DNA of 64,000 bases from assembly GCA_002914805.1 (NCBI GenBank), contig JXTB01000096.1, positions 462,962 through 526,961 of the forward strand, written 5' to 3'. Made by a program: the position numbers and the translations under genes. Below are positions 35,345 through 47,462 of the stretch, piece after piece (positions within the stretch are counted from its first letter, which is position 1; every line of letters starts with the position of its first letter). Source of the DNA: Parasponia andersonii. Lineage: Eukaryota; Streptophyta; Magnoliopsida; Rosales; Cannabaceae. Under the pieces are notes generated by a model. The model did no database searches, was not told the DNA's origin, and saw nothing but the letters and a program-made list of their open reading frames with translations.

Positions 35345-38300
35345 ATGGAGGAAGATAGAGAAGCTCCTAAAAGACCATTACTTGACAACAATGGCGGCGA
35401 GCTACGACGTGATTTCTCGTCGACATCGGTCACTTTTATTGTCGTTTTTAGCACTCTCGTTGCCGCTTCTGGTTCCTACGTCTATGGAAATGCTGTAAGT
35501 ACTTAGTTCACTATGAATTTAGGGTAAAAGTGACATTATCTTGTTGTATGTATGGATCTAGTGAAAAAATATGATGTTATAGGGTTTATGGAGGAGAAAA
35601 AAATAAATGGGTTGGGTCAAATTCTTATGTTTGTTAATAGATCACTTAGTTAAGAAGTAGCTCAGGTTCTATAAGAGTCCAATTTACTTGAAACCATACT
35701 GTGTATATAGTTTGAACTGATTGAATTTCGGATTTTATGTGTATGATTTACAGGTGGGATATTCGTCACCGGCAAAATCTGGAATTGTAAACGACCTTGG
35801 CCTTACTTTGGCAGAGGTGAAAACAAATATGTTCTGTTTTGTTTATTTCTTTCTCTCTTTTTTTTTTTTTCCAAAAAAATATAATATACACTGATATCTA
35901 TGAAATTACAGTGACATTTTCTGTATTGGAAATATCACATTGACACCACCTAAAAACAATCACCAAAACACCTCTCCACTGTCGAACTTGATAAAAGTTT
36001 TTGGTTTTGATTAATAAAATTTCTATTTAATAGTGAATTAATTCTCAAAAAGCAACAATTGATTAAAGTTTGAGTCTTTTTCCTCTGTTTTGGTTTGAGC
36101 GCAAACATAATTTAGCTGCACTTAAAATAGCCAATGAAAATCAAGTTTTCTTCCTCCCAATCCAAGGAGCGCCAATCTCTATTCATAGCTTGGGTTCATA
36201 TATTGATAATTCCAGTTTACTTACTGTAGTACATATTCTATACAAAATGATGCAGTTTTCAATTTTCGGTTCAATCCAAAGTATTGGAGCAATGTTTGGA
36301 GCTCTAGGGAGTGGGAAACTTGCCGACGTGATTGGGAGGAAAGGTGTAAGTAGTTATGCTCTTATGTAAAGCTCTAAGTATTTAGGCTTGGTATTTATAT
36401 ATAGTAACACATTTCTAGTTCAGGAATACCTCAAACTATATTGGTTGATTTTCCTTTAAAAAAAAAATGTATTGGTTGCTATTGCGATGGCAGGCAATGG
36501 GAGTTTCTAATATAATCTGCATCACAGGTTGGCTTGCAATAGCATTTGCAAAGGTGTCTCTTACTTACTCTTTGCCTAATTAAGTGATTAAAACAAACTA
36601 TGATTGAACTTTTTCTATAAGTTGTAAGAAACTTTGACTAAAATATTAATATAGGCTAATGTTAATGCTTCTTGAAAGGGTGCTTGGTGGCTTGATGTTG
36701 GAAGATTCCTAGTGGGATGCGGAATTGGACTCATTTCTTATGTGGTAACTACTTAAAAGATTTCCCTTTCTAAAAAAGAAAAATAAATGAAAATTAAGCT
36801 TTATCATCTAAACTCTACACTGGCCCATGTATGCAATGCAGGTACCTATATATATTGCAGAAATCACCCCCAAAAATGTTAGAGGAACGTTTTTGTCAAC
36901 GAAGCATGTAAATAAACTAAGTTTCATTTGGATATTTAATTTCTTCTTCTTCTCCCCACCCCAACCCCCTTTTGTTTTAAATTTTTTCGGGTGCCAATGA
37001 ATAGTTTTGATTATTATTTCCATTTTTACAGTTGATGATAAGCTTTGGCAAAGCTTTATTTTTCCTTATTGGTTCTGTTGTTAGTTGGCGCACCTTAGCA
37101 CTAATAGGTAAATCCCTCTAGTGTATGTATTGACTTTCCAAAGCTACTATGAAAAATAGTTCTAGTACTAAGATTCCTTGCATATGAATTTACTTCCAGG
37201 ACTTGTTCCCTGCCTTTTTCAATTGTTAGGCTTGTTATTCATTCCCGAGTCTCCAAGATGGCTGGTGAGTATTGCTACTTCAAATTTCGTTACAAAATTT
37301 CTAATTATTGGTAAAATTCCATGAATTGCTAAGGCATAAAACAAATTTTTATTTTTATTTTTGGTTGATATTGAGCAATAAACAACTGGAAAGCCTGCGA
37401 GAAGAACTCGTCATATGAATTAGTCACTAACAAGTGAGATATTGTGCAGATGAAAATGGAGCTAGTAAAAAAATTTGAAAATTCTCTATACCGCCTTAGG
37501 GGAGAAAATGCCGATATTTCTGAAGAGAAAGCTGAAATCAAAGTAATGCTAGCTGTTACTTGGATTACTTCGTAACATGTTCATAATATGCTTAAAAAGT
37601 TTCCTATTTTTGCAAAGGAGTGAGACATGATTTATTTTTTCACAGGATTATACAGAATATTGTAAAAAGATATCTGGAGATGGAATTCTTAGTCTATTCC
37701 AGAGGAAATATGCTTTTTGTCTCACTGTAAGTCATACAAGATAAAACTCAGCTTAGACTTTCTCTTTACATTTTTTTTAACATTATGTTTTATTTTAACC
37801 TGAATTAGATTGGATTAGGCCTGCTGTTGTTCCAACAATTTGGAGGGCTTGGTGGGATTGTGTTTTACACTAGTACAATTCTTCAATCTGCAGGTACATT
37901 AGTAAACTTCTTTCTTAATTGTCACATTATCACCTTTCTTACGAAAGAGAGAATATGTTATTAAGAATGAAAGCATAAGTTAATTTCTATTCTATATGGC
38001 AGGTTTTCCAAGTAACATTGGGAGTGTAGTAGTTGGTATAGCTCAGGTATATATATTCATTTATACTAGTGCAATTAGTTCCTCTTAAAACAATTTTTAT
38101 GTATTAGTAGGCTTGTCCCTTTTTTCTAAAGACCATGTAAAACATTCGTTAACATTCTTTGACAGACTATAACAGCAATACTAGGAGTATGCTTTATAGA
38201 CAAGTATGGAAGGCGACCTCTTCTACTGGTTAGGACCAATATACATGTCTCAAAATTCCAGTTCAATAAGGGCTTGCTTGACAACAAAATTAGTTGCTTT

Positions 38301-39617
38301 TGTGAAATCAACAGTGGAGATCTTAATCTTCACAATTTATTTCACTTCCATAAAAATAAAAAGTATTACCAAGCAAGCGCAAAAAAGATATGTTCCAAAT
38401 TTCCAATGCTAAAATCTGTATATTTATTTGCTTTTTTTGGCAGATATCTGCAACTGGGATATGCTTAGGTTGCTTCCTCACTGGACTGTCATTCCTCTTG
38501 AAGGTTCTGTTTTAAAGAATCGTTTAGATCACTTGTGCATTGCTATGCCTTTTCTAATATATTTTAGTTTTTTTGTATAAAATCTCAACAAAGACCTATA
38601 TGTTTTTACTAGGATCTTCACTTTGGAGAGAAGCCTACTCCTGTTCTGGCGCTTGTTGGTATATTGGTAATGCGTGCATTTTAACCATAAAGCAATACTT
38701 ATTTTCTTGATTAATTAAACAAGTAAAATGTGGTTTTCAAAGATTTTATTCAATTCATTACTAAGTAAGCCACCGGGGATTAGGGTTTTTATGCACCATT
38801 ATTATACCTCTATTTTAATATGATAATCGGTTATGAACATGTAATCAGGTATACTATGCTTCTTTCGGCGTAGGTATGGAAGGAATGCCATGGATTATAG
38901 CATCAGAGGTACGACTAATGTGTATTTTTGTGAGTTGTGCTACTATTAATTGCACAGCAAATGATAGATTTAGACCGTCTATGTAATACCAACTGAGGCC
39001 AACTTAATTGGTTCAAGACTCATGAGATGGGTATGTGGGAGCTAGAAAAGGGTTCGAATTTATTAGTAGTCATAACAAATGATTCAACTTCTTATTCAAG
39101 GACCAAAAAAAAAAAAAAAAAAAAAAAGAAAGACCAATAGACGGCCCATATTACATTATTAGCAAATCTTTTTTTTTTTTCCTTCGGTGTTTTTTCCTTT
39201 GAAATATTATAAATTTTATTATTGGTTTTTCCCCCCTTTTTTTTTTCCCTTCAGATACTTCCTATAAACATAAAGGGGTCAGCTGGTAGTGTTATAAATG
39301 TGGCGTCCTGGTCTAGTAGTTGGCTTGTTTCCTACAGTTTCAACTTTATATTCGAATGGAGTTCAGCAGGTGAGGCATCCCTCACCATGTCCTATTACAA
39401 TATTTTTCTTTCAATTTTGATCGAGGACTTTGTAATGAAAGAAGGTTTTTTTTTGTTTTTTTTTTTTCTTCCCCCCTTTTGGTCAGGCACCTTTTTTATA
39501 TTTGCAGGTGTTTGTGCTGCTAATGTTTTGTTCATTTGGAAGTTGGTTCCAGAGACCAAGGGGCGAACACTAGAAGAATTACAAGCATCACTTATTACTC
39601 GCCCAAGTCCCCAATAA
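35345..39617 (+). CDS. ERD6-like monosaccharide transporter, gene 2 (18 exons, 473 aa)
   Basis: Same family and exon plan as gene 1. Coding exons: 35345-35494, 35754-35816, 36256-36345, 36494-36553, 36679-36744, 36842-36907, 37032-37107, 37200-37264, 37450-37542, 37646-37726, 37809-37893, 38003-38046, 38166-38228, 38444-38503, 38613-38666, 38849-38908, 39255-39369, 39487-39617. Total 1422 nt. Motifs: [11 protein letters not shown] (about 91-101), PESPRWL (206-212), GRRPLLL (328-334) and PETKGRT (452-458). Helix 7 reads QQFGGLGG, keeping both Gln but lacking the Asn usual three residues on. I chose 35345 because [13 protein letters not shown] aligns with the start of gene 1 and the TATA spacing agrees; an upstream in-frame ATG at 35321 would add eight residues. 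The last exon is 6 nt longer than in the paralogues. A SINE-like insert lies in intron 16. It looks intact. Confidence 0.9.
38990..39127 (+). mobile_element. tRNA-derived SINE-like element in intron 16 of gene 2
   Basis: A box-A-like GCCAACTTAATTGGTT (about 38998) is followed by TCAAGACTCATGAGATGGG and a box-B-like GGTTCGAAT (39051-39059). These are the RNA polymerase III promoter parts of a tRNA-type SINE head. A body of about 45 bp follows, and then a pure A tail of over 20 bases ending near 39127. No clear target duplication, so the borders are approximate. Confidence 0.6.
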
Positions 39618-40479
39618 AATAAAAATACTAAGAACAGATACATAAAGATTGTCTATTAGCATGGACCCTGGGCCTTTGTATAAATAGATGGTCAAAAGAA
39701 TAAATCATAGACTCATGTCGACAAGATATGTCTTAAAAAAGGAGAATTAAATTGGTTGTGTGTCGTCATAATATCTGTGTAATGCCAATGATTTTGCAGG
39801 TATGTTACATAAAGTTTATGAAAAATTATCAAAAAAAGTCGATGATGGCTGTTAGTTTTAGATAAGGCATCCAAAACTTTATTGGACTATGGTTAATTAG
39901 TAACACCATTTGTTATATGGAATGAACTAGTCTGAATTTTATGTTGGATCATTGGAGAAATTTGAGTCTCATATAATCTATTTGCCATTTAGCCACTATC
40001 TCTTTGTCACATCATTTTACAGATTTAAATAAATATGATAAAACTGTAAGACTAATTCCGCAGCTCTAAATTTTTGAGGATCGATGATACAAGATATATT
40101 AATTAATTCTATAGGAAATAGTAATAATTGAGTCACTAACGACAGATGATGAAAATGACGAGAGCTGAATCTTCTGTGGAAGTTTTTGTTCAATTAATTA
40201 ACATACGAACAAGACAACTCTAGAAGATAAGTGAAAAATAAAAATAAAAAAAATAGTTTTTTTTGGAAAAAAAAATAAATAAATAAGAGAGTTGCTTTTG
40301 GTCACAGGTCCTTAAATACTCGTAACCCAGTGTTATTGATTCTGTCGGTGGTACGCATCTACTTTGAAATTTGAATAAACGTGGATCCATTTACAATAAC
40401 ACTTTAATTTAAAATCATTCCACGTGAATATCGACTCTTATTTCAATCGGCAAATGGCACCTGAATTTCAATCCGCAAA
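39618..40479. other. 3' flank of gene 2, no gene seen
   Basis: Non-coding AT-rich DNA up to the third Ty3 element. A CAAATGGCACCT string at 40451 resembles the start of the neighbouring LTR and may be a stray fragment of it. Confidence 0.6.
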
Positions 40480-40608
40480 TGGCACCTAAAAGACAGGATA
40501 CGACGAACACCACATGGTTATAAGGATAAATCTCATAGATATAATGGCACCTAAAAGACAGGATACGACGAACACCACATGGTTATAAGGATAAATCTCA
40601 TAGATATA
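40479..40608. repeat. 65-bp tandem duplication at the outer edge of the LTR
   Basis: Bases 40479-40543 recur at 40544-40608 with no difference that I saw. The unit begins ATGGCACCTAAAAGACAGG and covers the first bases of the LTR. The right-hand LTR (47463 onward) has this sequence once. Confidence 0.9.
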
Positions 40609-42663
40609 GAGGGTTTCGAATCCGATCTTATTAAAAATCTAAATAAATTTATGATCATCTAAAATATCTCATCATAACAAAATATCAAATAATTTAAACC
40701 ATCAATAACAATTTGCTAAATCCATAATAACAAAGAAATTGAAACCATAACAATAACTTAGTATACTTCAAATAACCAATAATGTCTCAAAATAAAAACC
40801 AAACAATATAATAACTCTAAATAGTAAAATTTGAGTCCTTAAATGATCTCTTTCTTTCAAATATGAGTTCTATTTATTGACTATTTTCCGAATCTGAAAA
40901 AGATTAAAGAAAAAAAAAAGGTGAGCTCGACAGCCCCATAAGTAACCAATAACCTCTACCAGTTGGATCAAGCATATATAATTTGAAATGTTTAGTAAAT
41001 ATTTTACAAAATAACTCTAATTTCGAAATTAATATTTTAAAAGAGAAAATGAAACTAACTAAAAATCAATTTAACAAAGTACAAGGTTTCAAAATTCATT
41101 GTATCAAACTTGTTCAATAATCGATATTATTTTCAAATTCTACTCTACAATTTTGGCGACTATGGCCACACTTAACCCCTGTGGTTAAGTCTGAATCTGC
41201 CACAAATAACCCTTGTAGGCGAGTCTGAATCTACTATAGATAACTCCTGTAGCCGGGTACGAATCACGAATCTACTACATTTAACCCTGCAGCTAGGTCA
41301 GTATTGTTCATATATAATCCCTGTGGATTGAGTCCACATGCATAGTCACTGAAGAGCGTTTCAATACATTCAATTATAAAATAATTAATAAATACTTTTT
41401 ATATTTATCAATAAGGTAACAACTTTCAAATTATAACAAACATAAGCTTGATCCATTTTTTTTTTTTAAAGATAGTTATCTCTTATCAAACTAATTTTTA
41501 TTTATTAACAAATTACTTGAAAATAAGTTTAAAATTTACAACCATAATTTTCTTTAAAAGAAAGCAAAAGAGACATTAACTTAAGTAAAACAAAAGTCAC
41601 TAGCAAAGATGAAATGTTACTTACATGTTCGCTAGTCTAACCAATCCAACCACAAATTGTTAGCTACCACATGAACCTATAATTATAACAAGAATCATAC
41701 ATGATCATTAAACACTTAATAGGTACCTTAAATCATGCCTAACATAATGTCTAACCCGCTGCCTATGCACACTTGATACATTCGCTACATTACGTTGTAT
41801 AACCTCGATATCAAAAACTCATAATAATTCTAAATTAATTCTAAAAATTATAAAACTTGGAGGACAATATTTACAAGTGATTGGAGTTCTAAAAATGCCA
41901 AGAACATTATTGTAGGGTCCATAGATAGGCCCCACAAAGCTAAGTAAATCGCTGTCACATTTTACTCTAATTGCTGAAAGTTACAAAAAATTTTCAGATT
42001 CATAGTGCTCACTTTGAAAGGCTATTTCTTTTCAGTTATAAGTCCGTTTTTGACAAATTATATACTGTTGGAAAGCTTATTCGATAAGCTTTCAACCGTA
42101 TCAAATATGACCCTATTAGACTAACAAAGCTACTAGAAAAATCATTCGAAGTTACTACTACGTTTTACCATTCTAGACCAAAACTCAAAAATCTATAACT
42201 TTTAATCTAGACATCTAAAACACGTAATTTTAGTCTGGTTTTAAACCTAACAACAAGAGAAATCAATTAAAATATTAATGAACCCTAGAATCATGGTTGA
42301 CACAAAAATATTCTTAAAAAAAAATCTTAAATCCTAGATGATGGATTAGCACTAAGAATCTCAAATAACCAATTGATAATTGATAGGGATGAGTTCTTTA
42401 CCTTACAGAATTGACAATCAACCTTTTGTAATCTTTCTTCTTCTCCCAAGCTTTTAACCGCTCTCCTCTCTCTCTACAGAGTATTAATTTTTTTTTCTTT
42501 TGTTAGAGACTCTGAAAAATTATACGTATAGGGTTTCCTAATCCTTTAAATTACTTAATTGTCCTTGTTTAATAAACTAAAACCTTGGTCTTTTTGTCTT
42601 TTACCCTTTTATTTATTTATTTATTTATTTTCTTTTTTTTAATTCCAGGTATGGGTTATTACA
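40480..42663 (-). repeat. 3' LTR of third Ty3 element (left end)
   Basis: It aligns with 47463-49547 along its length and ends ATGGGTTATTACA. It contains a block of about five degenerate 40-bp repeats (41168-41330; core CCCTGTGG...GAATCT) and a CTCTCCTCTCTCTC tract near 42461. Confidence 0.9.
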
Positions 42664-42700
42664 TTCTCTCCTACTTAAAATAAGTTTAGTCCTCTAAACT

Positions 42701-45700
42701 TCACGTACCTTTAGTCTCAAAGGGGTACTTTGCTCTTTTTTCCTCTTCTAACTTCCATGTAGCTTCTCTTTCAGTGTGGTAGGTCCATTGAACCTTAACA
42801 TAAGAAATAATCCGAATTCTCAACACTTGTTCCTTTGTATCAATAATATGCAAAGGATGTTCTTTGTAAGTCAGTTCTTCTTTAAGTTGTATTGGTTCAT
42901 ACTGAATCACATGATTAGGATCAGGAATGTATCTCCTTAGCATGGATACGTGAAACACATTGTGAATACCAGACAAAGCTGGTGGCAGAGAAAGTCTGTA
43001 CGCTACCTTACCAACTTTATCTAATATCTCAAATGGGCCAATAAATCAAGGACTTAACTTACCTTGAACTCCAAATCTCTTTACCCCTCTCATAATTGAC
43101 ACTTTTAAGAAAACATGATCCCAACTTCAAATATCACTTCTCTTCTTTTGAGGTATGCATAACTTATTTGACAACTTTGTGCAATCAAAAGTCTTTCTTT
43201 GATCAATCTAATCTTCTCAACAGTCTGTTGTACTATTTCAGGTCCTATAATTGCCTTTTCTCCAATATCATCCCAACAAATAAGAGATCTGTACCTCCTA
43301 TCATATAGAGCTTCATGCGGTGCTACTTGTAAACTTGTCTGATAGCTATTATTTTATGCAAACTCTACCAAGGGCAAATGCTCATCCTAAGAACCCTTGA
43401 AATCTATGGTGTAAGCTCTCAACATATCTTCTAATGTTTGAATGGTTCTTTCTGACTATCCATCTATTTGCGGGTAAAAAGTTATATTGAAGCTTAGCTT
43501 AGTCCCAAAAGCTTTGTGTACAGCACTCCAAAACTGAGATAAAATCTAGGATCTCAGTCAGAAATAATAACTGTAGGAATCCCATGTAGTCTCACTATCT
43601 CTCTTATAATTTTACTAGTCTCTCCAGAGAAAAGTAATTTTAATAGCCAAGAAATCTGCAGATTTAGATTTATGATCCACAAAAATCCAAATTGTATCAT
43701 TACCACTATTAGTCCTTGACAATCCTGTTACAAAGTCCATAGTGATAACCATTTTCATTCAGGAATCTCAATGGGTTGTAACAATCCTGTAGGTCTTTGG
43801 TGTTCAGTCTTCACTTATTGACACACTAAACACTGTGCAATATACTGAGCAATTTCTCTTTTCATGTTATTCCACTAGAAATTTTCTCTTAGATCCCTAT
43901 ACATTTTAGTGCTTCAAGGATGTACTGTATAGCTCGTGTTCCCCAAGAATCTCTTTCTTCAATTCTGAATCGTTTGGCACACACAATCTCTTCCTAAATC
44001 TCAAAGATCCATCTTCATGGATAAGAAACTCTATTTTCACTCCTATTTCTATCTTAGCTCGAATCTTCTGCAAATAGGGGTCATTAAGTTGGGCATCTTT
44101 GATTCTATCAATTAATAAGATTGCACATGCTAACTAGCCAACTATACTCCAAACTCTGGTACTTTTACTTTGATGTTCAGTTTTCTCATATTTTCTAAAA
44201 TATTCTTCTGATCAGTGATTAAAGTTGCCAAATTATGTGATATTTTTCTGCTCAAAGTATCTGCTACCATATTTGCCTTCCCAGGATGGTAGTGAATAGT
44301 CAAATAGTAATCTTTTAATAACTCTAACCATTGTCTCTGCCTCATGTTTAGCTCCTTTTGAGTAAAGATGTATTTCAAATTATTTTGATCAGTATAGATC
44401 TCATATTTCTCTCCGTAGAGATAATGTCTCCAGATCTTAAGAGAAAAAACTATAGCAACTAACTCCAAATCATGCGTAGGATATTTTTCCTTGTACACCT
44501 TTAATTGTCTAGAATCATATGCAATAATCTTATCATGCTGCATCAAAACACATCTTAACCCCTTCTTTGATGCATCACTATACACAATGAATCCTCCAGT
44601 CCCGGAAGGTACTATAAGGATTGGTGTGGAAACTAATCTTCTCTTCAGTTCCTTAAAAATTCGTTCACAATCTTTTGACCATTCAAATTTGACTCTCTTA
44701 TGTGTAAGTTGTGTTAAAGAAACTACTATCAGTGAAAATGCTTCCACAAACTTTCTATAGTATCCAGCCAAGCCGAAGAAATTGCGAATCTCTGAGACAT
44801 TTGTAAGCCTATTCTACTCCACAATTGCTTTAACTTTTTGAGGGTCAATAGAAATTCCATCCTTTGATATTACATGCCCCAAGAAAGACACACTCGTAAG
44901 CCAAAATTCATATTTCTTCAATTTCGCATAAAGCTTCTTTTCCCGTAGAATCGACAATACTTTTCTCAAATGCTCTGCATATTCTTCTTCAATTTTTGAG
45001 TATACCAATATATCATCTATGAAGACCACTACAAATTGATCAAGGAATGGGTGGAACACTTGATTCATTAAGTCTATGAACACAGTTGGGGCATTAGTCA
45101 ACCTAAAAGGCATCACCAAAAATTCATAATGTCCATACATCGTACGGAAAGCAGTCTTAGGAATATCTTCTGCTTTAATCTTCAATTGATGGTAGCCAGA
45201 TCGAAAATCAATTTTAGAGAAGATTTGTGCATCTTGCAACTGATCAAATAAATCGTCTATCCTTAGTAAAGGATATTTATTTCATATGGTCATCTTGTTC
45301 AATTCTCAATAGTCAATGCAAAGGCGCATGCTCCCATCTTTCTTCTTCATAAATAGTACAGGAGCTCTCCAAGGAGAAATGTTTGGTCTAATAAAATCTT
45401 TACCCAACAACTCTTGTCTTGCTAGTGCCATATGGTAAGGAGCTTTAGAAATTGGAGCAGTGTCTAATAAAACATCAATAGAGAATTCTGTCTCTCTATC
45501 TAGCAGCAATCCTAGTAAGTCTTCTGGAAAGACGTCTGGGAATTCGCTCATAACAGCAATATCTTTTAGCTACAACTCATCTTGTTGGGTATCTCGGACC
45601 ATCGCCAAGTAGCCTTCACAATCATGTCTCAACATTTGTTTTGCTTGCAAAATAGAAATCACACAATGAGGAATATGTTTCGAATTTCCAACAAAAAAGA

Positions 45701-46085
45701 ACTCAAGCTGGCCAGGAATATGAAAATTGACTTTCTTCCCATGACAGTCAATAGAAGCATGGTATCTAGATAACCAGTCCATTCCTAGTATAATATCAAA
45801 ATCATGCATTTCCATAACTATCAAATCAACTAGTAACTCCCTATCCTCGATAACAATACTACAAGACTTACAAGTATGGTCAACAGCTAAGGTGCTTCCA
45901 ATTGGGGTATCTATACATAAATCAGTGTCTATAGGCTCAATCAACATATCATGTTTCTTCACAAATTTAGTGGACACAAAGGAATGACTTGCTCTAGAAT
46001 CAAACAATACGTATGCATATTTGAAGGATATAAGAATAGTACCCGTCACCACATCATTTGAAGTCTGTGTATCTTGCAATGTCAT
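42701..46085 (-). pseudogene. Broken pol of third Ty3 element
   Basis: Right to left: protease (45570-46085) with DSRA where DSGA is usual; reverse transcriptase in two pieces (45306-45551 and 44814-45239) with LRSGYHQL and FIDDILVYS; RNase H (44142-44771, VYSDAS and YPTHDLEL); integrase in fragments across about 43100-44100; and an integrase tail with a chromodomain-like end (42701-42976). Stops and frameshifts separate all of these. The integrase is the worst preserved part. Confidence 0.88.
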
Positions 46086-47201
46086 AGCATAAACTCTTCC
46101 TTGAGCTTTAGGTTTATGATTTCCTCCCTTGTCTCCAGTAGGTATAGTTCCTTGAGAGGATTGAGCACTTTGAAGAGCTTGTGCAATGTTTGAAATTTTA
46201 TTTAAAGAGCATGATGCAAACTTATGCTCATGGCTTCCACAATGAAAATAGGCACATGTGTTCCATCGGCAGTCCTTGTCAACATGATTCTTTTTACCCT
46301 ATCTTATACAATGAAGTCCGCTAGCTTGTGTTCCTTGCTTCTTAGCTTGTCCTCCTGAATTCTGACTCTTTTGTGGTTCTAACCTATATCTCTTCCTTTG
46401 GTTGTCATCTTGATCTTGTTGAGCATTACTGAGTCCCCTCTCTATCAGTTAAGCCTTGCTCACTATAGCTCCATAAGTTTCTAATTAAAATGGCTCAACT
46501 CTCTGTTTGATTCGGGACCTTAAACCCTCTTCAAATCTTTGAGCTCTGCTTTCTTAAAGCATGAGCAAACTTTGACAATCTAGTAAATTCTGCCTCATAC
46601 TGAGCTATTGTCGTGTTTCCTTGCTCCAACTTGACAAATTCTCTTTCTTTCTGGTGACAGACACTCTTGAAAAAATATTTCTCACTAAATGCATCCTTGA
46701 AGTTCCTCAAAGTAAAAGGTTCAGTGTCTTGTTTATGATGGCACTTCACTATTAACCACCAATCATATACACCTCTTTGTAGTATGTTGTGGCATAGGTC
46801 ACCTTTTCAGCATCAGTACTACCCAAGGTAGTAAAAGCCTTCTCCATTTCACCCAACCACTTCTCAGTTTCTAGAGGGTCAGTTGCTCCTTCAAATGATG
46901 GCGGTGTAAGTTTCTTAAATTCTGATATTCCATTCGGTTACCTGCGCTGATTAATAGCATTTTATTGTTGTTGTTGTTGTTGTTGATGTTGTTGCAGTTG
47001 CTATTGTAACATCTCTTGTTGAGTTCGCTAATGTTGAACCACCCCAACTAAGGCTTCCATCAATGCATGCAGCCCACCTCGAATATTCCCATCACTACCA
47101 TTGATATTTCCTTATTGTTGTGCCCCTTGTTGTTGCCTAACTTATTTGTTAGCCATTCGATTTTCACAGGCTAAGCCTGCCAAAGTCTTATTGCCTGTCA
47201 T
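46086..47201 (-). pseudogene. Broken gag of third Ty3 element with Gln-rich N-terminus
   Basis: A minus-strand ATG at 47201 opens MTGNKTLAGL. A Gln-rich stretch (about 46965-47130, CAA/CAG runs) follows, then the capsid (PPSFEGATDPLE near 46880; a clear piece at 46531-46749) and one zinc-knuckle-like site (HCGSHEHK) near 46230 that has lost its first Cys. The N-terminal part contains about six stops, each of which is one C-to-T step from CAA or CAG. Confidence 0.8.
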
Positions 47202-47445
47202 TTAAGCCTTCAAATAAAAAATAGATTTTCCCAACATTACTTCATAATCAAGATAATAAACAAAATAGGAGAAAGATTACAACTATATAGCTTAATGTCT
47301 TAACAATACTTATTACTCTAATCTTAGACGAGATCATCATCATAACTTATAGTAGACAAAATCAATATCTTAAGAAGGTTCTAAAGATCATAACTGAAAT
47401 AAAATCATAATCTTAGACAAGATTTTAAAATATCATAGCCTAATC

Positions 47446-47455
47446 TCTGATACCA
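47446..47455 (-). other. Primer binding site of third Ty3 element
   Basis: Minus-strand TGGTATCAGAGA lies seven bases inside the right LTR, again of initiator Met tRNA type. It fixes the right LTR as the 5' LTR. Confidence 0.8.
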
Positions 47456-47462
47456 CTTTAAT

